From NCBI RefSeq assembly GCF_029784155.1, contig NC_073693.1:231437621-231501620 (forward strand): a stretch of DNA of 64,000 nucleotides, in the 5' to 3' direction. The position numbers and the translations under genes were made by a program. This document shows positions 1 to 10,114 of this stretch, one piece after another; within the stretch, counting starts at the first letter, position 1; the number at the start of each line of letters is the position of its first letter. The DNA comes from Uranotaenia lowii. Its lineage: Eukaryota; Arthropoda; Insecta; Diptera; Culicidae. Under the pieces are notes generated by a model, which saw only the letters and a program-made list of their open reading frames with translations, did no database searches and was not told where the DNA came from.

Positions 1-8
1 CAATTTGT

Positions 9-24
9 AGTCCTGAGAAGGACT
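9..24 (-). terminator. Histone-type mRNA 3' stem-loop
   Basis: Read on the minus strand this is AGTCCT-TCTC-AGGACT: a perfect 6-bp stem with a 4-base loop, preceded by an A-rich CCAAAAA run and followed by ACAAA. That layout (A-rich lead, 6-bp stem, 4-base loop, ACAAA) matches the stem-loop that ends replication-dependent histone mRNAs in animals and is bound by SLBP. The purine-rich downstream element recognised by U7 snRNA would lie outside the window, so the call rests on the hairpin and its flanks. A chance hairpin is possible. Confidence 0.5.
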
Positions 25-103
25 ATTTTTGGTTATTGTCGAGCGGACGAACTGGCTTAGGAGCGGCAGCAGCAGCTTTCGTAGTCGCTTTGGCTGCTTG
101 CCC
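23..103 (-). pseudogene. Possible histone H1-like C-terminal remnant
   Basis: The minus-strand frame between a TGA (104-106) and a TAG (23-25) encodes 26 residues containing QAAKATTKAAAAAPKPVRP. This alanine/lysine/proline-rich composition is typical of histone H1 tails. It ends at the histone-type hairpin, and the stop codon overlaps the hairpin by two bases, whereas real histone genes normally leave a spacer. The frame closes directly upstream and no globular H1 domain is visible further in. I read it as a decayed or truncated histone gene end. Low-complexity coincidence is the alternative. Confidence 0.3.
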
Positions 104-106
104 TCA

Positions 107-1700
107 GACAGTTAGACAGCGAGTCTCATGCGGCAATCAAGTGAATGATGCTTCTTGCAGCTTTCCATTTCACCTTTTTTTCTGCTGACTAAGCTGGAGC
201 CTAGGAGGGAGCTCTCGGTTGCACTTGGCGTTTGTTGAGAAAGCGGCAGCTATAGAGCCGGTATTGTAGACACGAACGACAGCATCACAGAAATTTTTAT
301 ACGAATGAAGCTCGACAGTTATATTTATAACTTTCCAAGCTCATATTCGTATATGCACTTCATTGATATTGGTGTACCAACACACAGCCGAAACAAAACA
401 TTGTTCGGAAAAGATGTCCGCCAAAGAGGCGTTTTTCGTGACGCGAGAACTGTTTGCGAATTTCAATTTGCACCCGTATAGTGTTGTCGTAAGACGTAAC
501 TCTACGTCAAAAATGCTTAAAATACCAGAAAAAAGTTAAGGGCAAATGCAGATGTGTCCATATTTGATCAAATCATATAAATTTTCCTAACAATTCATTG
601 TAGAAAAAAGTTAATACCTTACCCGCGGGCCGTGTGTTGCTCAACCCTTCTTTATAACATTCATAATTTTAACTGATAAGTTAAAGATTTCAAAATTTGG
701 TATGGCGTATCGTAATATTGTGATGAAGTTTCCTCATTGATGATCATGAGCGAAATAACCAAATTCAAATTCCAATGATGTATTTGACATTAAATCTCAT
801 CAAATGAAGAGCCGAATTCAATGTTTTTACAGACGTTCAGCTTCCCTAAAAGTGTTTAAAAACGTGTCAGATGAACCTATGGAAAATCGATGGTTTTGAT
901 TTTTACCAGATAACGAATCAAAAATTTAAGATTTATTATTAACAATTTTTCATGTGGTTTTATAAATTGTTGTGGAGATCTTAGAGGATTAACTACTAGG
1001 AGACTAAACGTTTAATGGTTCAGTCAAACGGTTTTGAATTTTTTTTTTTTTTTCAAAAATTTCTTTAAGTCAAGAAGTATGCATAATTTTGCAAAGGAAG
1101 CCTTACTTGAATTTCAAATTCCAACATATCATATCCGATTTCAAAGAGAGCCTTCCCGAACCAGCCAGCCTCTTTCGCTTTCCACGAAGGTTCTTTGTCG
1201 GAAATATCAACCTCGGTCGTACGGTTTCACTTATGTAGCATCAAATGGATCACATCGATTTGAAGATAACTTAGGAACAATTTTCACATCGAATTGTTCT
1301 TTATTTGAATGATGTCTAAGTTGAATGAAAAGCATAATTGGAGACAATGAAAATGGTAGCACCTTATTTTCACAACAGCGACCAAGTATAAAGTTAACAC
1401 TTTAAAGAAGCTATAAATGTTGTTTAATTTTTGTAAACCGAAAGTTGATTTGCAAATTCATTGAAAATCCATATGATATAAATTGTTCCCTAGAAACTTT
1501 ATTTGATTTTCAGATATACATCGAGTGGCTCCAGAGAGTATCATTGATTCCATTATTTTCATCTTAGAGCACTGTCAATTTTCATGGAGGCTTTTTCATG
1601 TTTTATTTTCCTTGAAGAAGAAATCAGTCAACTTGTTGTGGTACTTATTGTTGCCACGTGAACAATTTAAAATTGAGTACGCTAGCAACTGGTGTGAAAA
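107..1700. other. Unique AT-rich DNA, no gene recognised
   Basis: The first ~400 bases are less AT-rich than the rest. A 41-codon ATG frame at 414-539 (+) begins MSAKEAFFVTREL and has no recognisable relatives or splice context. Inside it, GACGTA-ACTC-TACGTC near 496 forms a small hairpin. A 92-codon frame at 1034-1312 starts in a T-run and looks like chance. I see no TIRs or direct repeats. Confidence 0.4.
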
Positions 1701-2600
1701 TTGTCTGTGATGGAAAAGTACGATTTACACACGCCTACACGTGTTTTGTCATTCATGTTTCTTCTTCACCATCTTACTTCCGAAAGTTGGATCGGATCAA
1801 ATTTCACGGTTGTCAGCAAGATGATATTTCCCCTTAGCCTCAGCCGTATCCAAATCCATTTCCCGGATCGATGTCAAAGTAAGCCAGCAAGCAAGACTAG
1901 GCGACTTTGCAACCTACGGGTTGGCGGCTCCAAAAACAGTTCCCAGAAAACCAACGAAGGAACCCTTTTGATGTGACAGCGAACGGTTGGCGACTTTCGA
2001 AAATTTCTTTTCGTCGACAAGAGGGATTTTAAAGGTGAGTTTTTGGTCGGAAGATTATTTTGGGAGAAAATGATAAACCATTGTAAAAAATAACAGTTTA
2101 AAATGTTTCGATTAAACCACCACACAATGTGTGTTAGTGTGGTAATTGAATCGATCCAATTGGTTTATAATGCTGCTATCCTGTGTTGTATTTTTTTAAA
2201 CATACCCCTCTTTTTTCCATGGTTGCAGATCGACAAAACTCATTGGAAGGCTTGGTATTAATTTTCAATCGATCAAATAACGAGAAACCTTTTGTTTTAG
2301 AATTTGAAAATTCCAGACTTGGACGGAAAACTTTTTTTTACTGCGCTGAACATAAATGGTTACGAATTTCGCTCACCATGTCGGGTATAATTGGAATTTA
2401 TTTTTCCCCGCGATGGCAACCTCGCCGGGAAAGTTTGTTTCAGCACAATTTGGAAAGCCAAAAAACACGCAAATAAAAGCTGCGTGACGCGGGATTCCGA
2501 CATCCCGGAAATGCAATTTAACGGTTTCGTTTGTTTCGTGGCAAACCACGTTGCTCCTAACAACGCGAACTTTTAATTAAATGCATCCGGGTCGGGTTTC
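1700..2600. other. GC-enriched unique segment with a splice-donor-like site
   Basis: Base composition is visibly richer in G+C than the flanks, with short overlapping frames on both strands and no conserved domain. An AAAG|GTGAGT match, a good metazoan 5' splice site, lies at about 2030-2039 (+), after a segment rich in CGA/CGG words. A second GC-richer block, 2380-2580, has many CG dinucleotides. This could be a 5' UTR exon or a regulatory element of a neighbouring host gene, but nothing proves transcription. Confidence 0.3.
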
Positions 2601-3548
2601 CTGTACGTAGTATTTACAGATGTAAATAATTTGATTGAATCAATATTATTTCGAGGGGAATTAGCTGGAAGCTGTTATAGTAGGAATTGAGTAAATAGAA
2701 AAAAAAATCAATACACCAACCTGTCTAATCTTCTGTTTACTTTCAAATATTAGTTTTCACACCTTGTTCATTGTTCTTCGTTCCTTGTATTTTGAATTTA
2801 ATTTATTTTGAAAGTTTTTGACAGTTTTCTTATAGACCTTATAAATAAATTAACTATTGCCGAGAGGAACAGCAGATTTGGTGCCTACGTTTGAAAAATT
2901 GGTTTTGGAATATTTTGGCGGCCTGAATTCAAAACATTTGTCAAGTTTGGCGTGTGGAAATTTTAAAATTGATCAGTTTAAAGATCGTTGATAACTGATA
3001 AACCAACAAAGCTTTATAAGATTGCCCGGTTTTTTAGAATAATGATTGGATTTTTAGAAAAAAATACTGATTAAAAATATTTTAAAACCCTACAACTAAA
3101 TTCAATTTCCCAAAAATGCCTTATCAGAATTTGATGAATTTTTTTTTCTAAGACGGGTAGTATTCATGCCTACAAGTCGTCCATACATTGCAACTTATGC
3201 ATATTTAAGGGATAAAAGTTTTTCAGATAACAATTTTCTTGAGTCCATACTAATAGTTTATTGCATTGGTGTAATTTTTTGTTTGAGAGAAAAAAAATAG
3301 TTGAGATTACCTGAAGCTTGATTCTAAAGTATATTGTATTCCATTCATTGCACAGCTTCATCATCCAAGGATTGAAAAGATAATCATTGTCTACCTAAAT
3401 ACGAAAACTGACTTAGTTTTCTTTCTGCAAGCATCTTGTTTTTGAATGTGCATACAAAAATGGTTTATATTAAGATTCCCAACTTTTATAGAAACCGGGA
3501 GTGGACAGCGTTGGAAGATAGTTCGTAAACATTCATTCTCATGGATCA
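2601..3548. other. AT-rich intergenic DNA, nothing seen
   Basis: Long A and T runs and only very short frames. No repeat boundary, TIR or RNA gene was seen. Confidence 0.5.
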
Positions 3549-3550
3549 TA

Positions 3551-5150
3551 CAGTGAGCGAAATAAGAATAGCACCACTATGTGTTTTGCTTGTAAAAATA
3601 TGAATGATTGGAAATCACGAAACTTTTCTTCTACAGTTTGTTCTGAATTGTTTAACGGATAAATCAAGCATAAGTTTACTTTTTTTGGACGTAGCAATTG
3701 GCGTTGGGGACTAAAAATGTGAAAAAAGGGTGCGAAATAAGAAAAGCACCACTTGAGTTTTTCAACAAAAACAAGATTATTTTTAAAAAATTTCTGTGTA
3801 AAAGTGAATAGTAATGCTTCTACGAATTATTTGAATAGATAACTGCATTTTAAGGAGTTTTTTAGAATTCCAAAGGTTTTCGAAGGTTTTTAAATGGGGT
3901 TTTAAGAGATGCTCTTCTAGCGTTAAGGTATTTGATATTTGAGCTGTAATTCTTTATCAAACTACTTACTTTCTTCATTAAAATGACGTGAAATGATAAA
4001 AAAAAATTCGGGATTTATTTTTAATCAGAAAAAATAGGTTGGAAAGCAAAAACTTAGATTTTTTTTTCAATAAACCACACTTATTCCAGTTTCAAGTCGT
4101 AGATGGCAGCACTATCTTGCAGTTAAAACCAAATTAAGTCTCAATATTGATTTTACAGGTTTATTTAGACCCATATTCATCATTTTGAGGTATTTTTCCA
4201 TCACAGTTTTGTGGAAGTTCACGCTGCAGAAAGCTTTTCCGGATTTGCAAAAGAATCACCAGCACAAGAATGTACATCCGCCAAAATTCCTGCTCATCTC
4301 AACTTCCGATTCAATTGCAAATCATACTAATAATACTGCAAGCCGTCTGGTCCATCAAGCTCCATCGCAAAGCAAAACTTTATTCTGATAATCGGTACAA
4401 AAATTCAATTTTAGTGACCTTGATGCAATTCTAATTTTTATTGATTTAGTGATCTTAGAATTTCCAAAACGTTCACACGGTACAATGTATTTATTTCTTG
4501 ACCAAAATCATCCAGCACACCTGAATTAATCCCGGGTATTCGAAAATGAGCATGAATTTGGTTTAATTGCAAGATAGTGCTGCCATCTATGACTTAAAAC
4601 TAGAGAAATAGTGTTTGACTATTAAAAAACATTAAAAAATCTAAGTTTTTGATTTCCAACCTATTTTTTTCTGATTCAAAATAAATCCCGAATGTTTGTT
4701 TTATCATTTCACGTCATTTTTATGAAGAAAGTAAGTAGTTTGATTAAGAATTACAGGTCAAATATCAATTTTCTTAACGCTAGAGGAGCATCTCTTAAAA
4801 CCCCCTTTTAATACCTATGAAAACCTTTGGAATTCTAGAAAACTCCTTAAAATGCTGTTATCTATTCAAATGATTCGTATAAGCATTATTATTCACTTTT
4901 ACACAGAAAGTTTTTTAAAATAATCTTGTTTTTGTTAAAAAACTCAAGTGATGCTATTCTTATTTCGCACCTTTTTTTTCGCATTTTTGGTCCTCAACGC
5001 CAATTGCTACGTCCAAAAAAAGTATACTTATGCTTGATTTATTCGTTAAGAAATTCAGAACAAACTGTAGAAGAAAAGTTTCGTGATTTCCAATCATTCA
5101 TATTTTTACAAGAAAAACACATAGTGGTGCTATTCTTATTTCGCTCACTG
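3551..5150. mobile_element. Tc1/mariner-type foldback element, TA TSD, ~590-bp arms
   Basis: The element opens CAGTGAGCGAAATAAGAA and closes with its inverse, each end flanked by TA (3549-3550 and 5151-5152). The two arms (about 3551-4136 and 4557-5150) are inverted copies along nearly their whole length with scattered mismatches and small indels. They leave a loop of about 420 bp (4137-4556) with no transposase frame. CAGT-type ends and a TA target are the signature of the Tc1/mariner superfamily. The coding part has been lost, so it is a non-autonomous foldback derivative. The arm divergence shows it is not young. Confidence 0.85.
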
Positions 5151-5589
5151 TATCTCATCGCAGATTAAGAAGTCCAGGTGCTGTGCAGCAGCGATGGAAA
5201 AAAATCGCTTCTAGCGATAATTGAATACATACAAACCTCGTCTACGATGCATTGACATCGTTGCCTGTCGACGACACTCACATACTCCTCTCAGAATTGC
5301 AAACAGACCTCTGTGAGAAACGAGTTACGAGTATCTCAAAAGAGCACCATCTAAATACTATCCGTGTTGGTTCAGACTTTACGCTCTCCTTCTTACCATA
5401 TTTCTCTTGTAGTGTGCGCTGACCACAAGATGTTGATCTCAAAGTGCACAACTGGGTATAAAGAGTTTATCGGAAAATGTACATCTGACGAACAGAAGCG
5501 ATCCTATCATAATCATTTCGTCAAAGATAATGATTTTCTTACTAATAAGCAGGGATGCCTAGAGCGACATTCATCAGTACGAAAACGAC

Positions 5590-6305
5590 TGTCAAAATGA
5601 TCAGATTTTAACTTGCGACACATGATTAGAAAACTCTTGACCTGTACATAATGGGAATTGATAGGAAAAGTGGTTCGGGGCCATCTGGTCCTGGCCACGG
5701 TCAATCTGGCCAGTTCCGGAATCCAAAAAATCAAAACAATCAGATTTGAACTTGCGACACATCAATTGAAAGCTTTTGCTCTGCAAATGATGGGAATTGA
5801 TAGGAAAAGTGGTTCAGGGCCATCTGGTCCTGGCCACGGCCAATCTGGCCGGTCCCGGAATCCGAAAAATCAAAATGATCATATTTTAACTTGCGACACA
5901 TCAATTGAAAGCTCTTGATCTGTACATGATGAGAATTTATGGGAAAAGTGGTTCGGGGCCATCTGGTCCTGGCCACGGCCAATCTGTCCGGTTCCGGGAT
6001 CCGAAAAATCAAAATGATCAGATTTTAACTTGCGACACATCAATAGAAAGCTCTTGCCCTGCAAATGATGGAAATTGATAGGAAAAGTGGTTCGGGGCCA
6101 TCTGGTCCTGGCCACGGCCAATCTGGCCGGTTCCGGAATCCGAAAAATCAAAATGATCAGATTTGAACTTGCGACACATCAATAGAAAGCTCTTAACCTG
6201 TACAGGATGGGAATTGATAGGAAAAGTGGTTCGGGGCCATCTGGCCAGTTCCGGAATCCAAAAAATCTTATTGATCAGATTTTAACTTGCGACACATGAA
6301 TAGAA
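5590..6305 (-). repeat. 139-bp tandem array, left arm (about 5 units)
   Basis: Successive units share blocks such as AACTTGCGACACAT, GGGAATTGATAGGAAAAG and GGCCATCTGGTCCTGGCC at ~139-bp spacing. The unit nearest the loop lacks a block of about 20 bases (the GTCCTGGCCACGGCCAATC part). The array is the reverse complement of the right-arm array. Overlapping 73-90-codon frames cross it, but 139 is not a multiple of three, so these are not evidence of coding. Confidence 0.9.
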
Positions 6306-6865
6306 AGCTCTTGAGTTTTGCATGGTTAATATATACATGGTAATATATATTGTAAACCTGCCTGCGATGTCTGATGAAACTACAGCTTAGCGTTTTTACA
6401 CTCGTATGCACTTTCGGAAGACTATAAATATTTCAATGTATTTTATTAGCTTCCCACGAATTTTAACTAAAATCCATCAAAATTGAGGCAGAATGCCTAC
6501 CAGACCACGTGTTTTTCGCTCAAATTTAGAATGCTGTTACCCTTTGAGAAAAGTTTCTGGTTCCCAAATTACAATAAGAATGCATAATTATATTGAATTT
6601 CGTTCTTTTCCACGTTTAAAAGGTGCACCAATAATTGGTTCGAAAAATTCAAGAAATTGAATTTCGTTTCCTTCATGAAGGCGTTTTACCTTAAAGGATA
6701 TAAAAAAGTGTGTTTTGAGAAGCGAAATTTTCGATAAGTTTTGCAATAGTAAATGATTTTTTCCAAAATATATTTAGTTTATTAAAACATAATGAACATG
6801 TAATAAAACATTTGATGTTTCAATTTTAACTTTCCATATAATCATTTTTCAATTTCTATTCATGT
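6306..6865. other. Loop region between the two 139-bp arrays
   Basis: AT-rich, non-repetitive spacer between the opposed arrays. It carries no frame of note. It should be the single-copy loop if the element folds back on itself. Confidence 0.6.
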
Positions 6866-7983
6866 GTCGCAAATGAAAATCTGATAATTTTGATTTTTCG
6901 GATCCCGGAACCGGCCAGATTGGCCGTGGCACAGATCAGATGGCCCCGAACCACTTTTCCCATTAATTCCCATCATGTACAGATCAAGAGCTTTCTACTC
7001 ATGTGTCGCAAGTTAAAATCTGATCATTTTGATTTTTCGGATTCCGGAACCGGCCAGATTGGCCGTGGCCAGGACCAGATGGCTCCGAACCACTTTTCCT
7101 ATCAATTCCCATCATTTGCAGGGCAAGAGCTTTCTAATGATGTGTCGCAAGTTAAAATCTGATCATTTTGATTTTTCGGATCCCGGAACTGGCCAGATTG
7201 GCCGTGGCCAGGACCCGATGGCCCCGAACCACTTTTCCCATAAATTCCCATCATGTACAGATCAAGAGCTTTCAATTGATGTGTTGCAAGTTAAAATATG
7301 TTCATTTTGATTTTTCGGATTCCGGAACCGGCCAGATTGGCCATGGCCAGGACCAGATGGCCCTGAACCACTTTTCCTATCAATTCCCATCATTTGCAGG
7401 GCAAAAGCTTTCAATTGATGTGTCGCAAGTTCAAATCTGATTGTTTTGATTTTTCGGATTCCGGAACTGGCCAGATTGACCGTGGCTAGGACCAGATGGC
7501 CCCGAACCACTTTCGCTATCAATTCCCATCATGTACAGGTTAAGAGCTTTCTATTGATGTGTCGCAAGTTGAAATCTGATCATTTTGATTTTTCGGATTC
7601 CGGAACCGGCCAGATTGGCCGTGGCCAGGACCAGATGGCCCCGAACCACTTTTTCTATCAATTCCCATCATGTACAGGTCAAGAGCTTTCAATTCATGTG
7701 TCGCAAGTTAAAATCTGATTATTTTGATTTTTCAGATTCCGGAACCGGCCAGATTGGCCGTGGCCAGGACCAGATGGCCCCGAACCTTTTTTTCTATCAA
7801 TTCCCATCATGTACAGGTCAAGAGCATTCAATTGATGTGTCGCAAGTTAAAATCTGTTTATTTTGATTTTTCGGATTCCGGAACCGGCCAGATTGGCCGT
7901 GGCCAGGACCAGATGGCTCCGAACCACTTTTCCTATCAATTTCTATCATGTACAGGTCAAGAGCTTTCTATTCATGTGTCGCA
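6866..7983 (+). repeat. 139-bp tandem array, right arm (about 8 units)
   Basis: Eight copies of the unit, each with TTCGGATTCCGGAACCGG followed by a GGCCGTGGCCAGGACC block, recur at 138-140-bp intervals (near 6898, 7036, 7175, 7315, 7453, 7592, 7731 and 7870). Units differ by a few substitutions. Every unit has a GTACAG or TTGCAG variant block before the GAGCTTTC motif, so two subtypes can be followed along the array. Orientation is opposite to the left-arm array. Confidence 0.92.
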
Positions 7984-8437
7984 TCATGACATTTTTTAAA
8001 TTTTTCCATGACAGTCACGGAATCAAAAATTCAAAAATGTCATTCCGACAGTCAGAGGACCAACAGAATCTTCGACTGTCACAAGTCAAAAATGTTATCG
8101 ACACTCATTCTCCGTGCAGCATTTCAGCTTGCGATTTGAGTACACATCGAGCAAAGAAAGTTACTCACTTGTCAGAGCTATATGTTGTCTAACAATGTAT
8201 TCGTTATCTCCGAGTGACAACCGTACCAACATTTTGTTATGGATTGAGAGGAACCAAGTTTGTTCGCTACTTGTACAGATCGCGAAGTGTACAGTTCAGG
8301 ATAAAACCTTTATCGCATCATATTCATTTCATTTCCATCGCTGCTGTGCAGGCATCAATAATCCAAGATGCTATCGGAACAATTAACTTAATTAAACAAT
8401 GAAAGTGATAGAAAAAAAAACCATTCCATGGGATATA

Positions 8438-9406
8438 AAGCTTAGTTCTTTTAGAAATGGGACACTTTCATTTGCTAATAGCTCGTTAACTAGTTATTGG
8501 ATATTAAAAATTTGAACAGCATTTTGTTGCCTGTAAAAAGTACTATTCGACCTATTTTTTTCAAAATTTAAAATTTACGCGTTTTTGAGATATGTACGAT
8601 GCTTGAGAAAAAGAAAAAAAAATTTTGCACAGATTCCTTTAAAATTCGTCATTATCAAATTGATAGCTGAAAAAACCGTTGATTATTCAAAGAATTACTG
8701 AGTTTATGTGGTGGATAAGTATGCAAACACTGTCAATAATGTCCACAAAGTTCAAATCAAGCATTGGAGTGAAGCAGATGATCGGCAACAACGGTTAAGG
8801 ATCATCAAGGAATGCAAGTCTCATACCAGCATTTTTAATTTTCAATAAACGAAAAGCTAAGGGTAGATCGCTGAAATGTCCAAAACAATTTTCTCCGATA
8901 AGCTGAAAGTGTTGCCTAGTGATGACTCATTGAAATCCAACCTCAAACAGCCATTTTTTGATAGTTCCAAAGCTCTTAAGCTGTAAAACCGGTACCGAAA
9001 AAAAAACGTTCAAAAATGTGATAAAAAATAACCAAATTTGTTCATTTCGAAACAACTGTATCCACTAAAATGCTTCCAGTTTCCAGTTTCCAGAGAAGTA
9101 TTGGACCAAAAAGTATCAGAAATTGAAGAAGGAAGGTGAAGCCACCTAAAATATAGATTTTACAAAGTATAAGTTGGAGAAACTGATCAATACCATGACA
9201 GAAAAAAGTGTGCGCCGGCCAATGGGAGACACCAAGAATAAAGTAGAAATTTCTTTTACAAAAAACGGTAAATATTTTTTTTCAAATTTTTTCATGAAAT
9301 ATCATAACATTGCCTACTTTTCCTTCATAGAAAGTATTTCGTTCAAACGAATGGTTTTTGAGATACAGGCATTTGTAACTGTCCCATTTCTAAAAGAACT
9401 AAGCTT
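8438..9406. mobile_element. TA-flanked element with 28-bp TIRs
   Basis: The ends begin AAGCTTAGTTCTTTTAGAAA and are exact inverses for about 28 bp (through GGGACA), flanked by TA (8436-8437 and 9407-9408). At 969 bp it is close to Tc1/mariner size. The interior (8690-9250) has coding-like composition but is broken by stops, and I cannot match it to a transposase. The frame at 9174-9461 runs across the right TIR and is therefore not a real gene. Best read as a decayed Tc1/mariner-like element. Confidence 0.75.
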
Positions 9407-9408
9407 TA

Positions 9409-10106
9409 ATCATGAGCTATTCCTTCTTTCAATACAATCAATTCAAAAAAATAGTTCTTGAATCAAAGGTTAGAGAACTACACTAAAAAAAATTACATAA
9501 TTTTCAAAAAACCATGAAATTTCGTTTGGAATTTTTTTCCCCTTGAATATGCACAAGTTGCAATCTATGGACGACTTATAGGCCTTATTATTACCCGACT
9601 TAGAAAAAATTTCATCAAATTGAGATGGCATTTTCGGAAAATTGAGTTAAAGATTTTGAAACGCATTTTTCTCAGTGTAGGATTTCAAAAAAAAATATTT
9701 TTTTCTTAAAATTTTAATCATGTTTCCTTATAAATTTTTTGCCTGAAAAGTATGGTCCTTTTCAAATGTAAGTCTAGATAATTTTAAGGGAAAAAAGCAG
9801 GCCAAGTTGCTTTAATAGGTAAGATCTTTATTCTTACAAAGTATCATTGAATTTTGAGAGGGTTATGCCAACTTTGAGTCGATTTCACGAAATGAAGAAT
9901 GCGAAATCATTTGACTGATGGTTTTTTAAATATCAAAGATTCAACTTTGAATAAATTTTATCAATAATTTTGTCGAAATTCTCGTTTTTGTAGATTTAAA
10001 AAAAAACCTCAATAAAACTTAATTTTTTTTAGAAGTCAAAAATCACTCGTGGTTATCGGGAAAATTGATCTTTGAGTAAACTTTATTTTTCCAAATATTC
10101 ATAATG
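9409..10106. other. AT-rich DNA, nothing seen
   Basis: Homopolymer-rich A/T sequence between two elements. No frame, RNA gene or TIR was recognised. Confidence 0.5.
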
Positions 10107-10114
10107 CTTTATAG

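Larger units (their letters stand above)
5189..8343. mobile_element. hAT-like foldback element with opposed 139-bp tandem arrays
   Basis: The ends are CAGCGATGGAAA and its exact inverse, and the element sits between perfect 8-bp direct repeats CTGTGCAG (5181-5188 and 8344-8351). An 8-bp TSD with a CAG start is the hAT signature. Inside each arm is a tandem array of the same ~139-bp unit in opposite orientation: about 5 units on the left, 8 on the right. They flank a ~560-bp AT-rich loop. No transposase is visible. The architecture recalls Drosophila Foldback or Galileo elements, but the TSD and termini place it with hAT. The boundaries are confident; the family is an inference. Confidence 0.85.

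Noticed and set aside
414..539. A 41-codon ATG frame (MSAKEAFFVTREL..)
   Set aside because: Too short, no homologue recognised, and no promoter or splice signals. Kept only as a remark in the region entry.
1874..2125. 83-codon minus-strand frame opposite the donor-like site
   Set aside because: No domain or start context; it overlaps another frame on the plus strand in the same GC-richer patch.
5590..7983. CRISPR-like array
   Set aside because: Units are contiguous 139-bp tandem repeats without unique spacers, in a eukaryotic transposon context.
5513..8192. About a dozen 73-109-codon frames on both strands
   Set aside because: They are the same 139-bp satellite unit read repeatedly in shifting registers; the unit length is not a multiple of three and there is no start or splice context.
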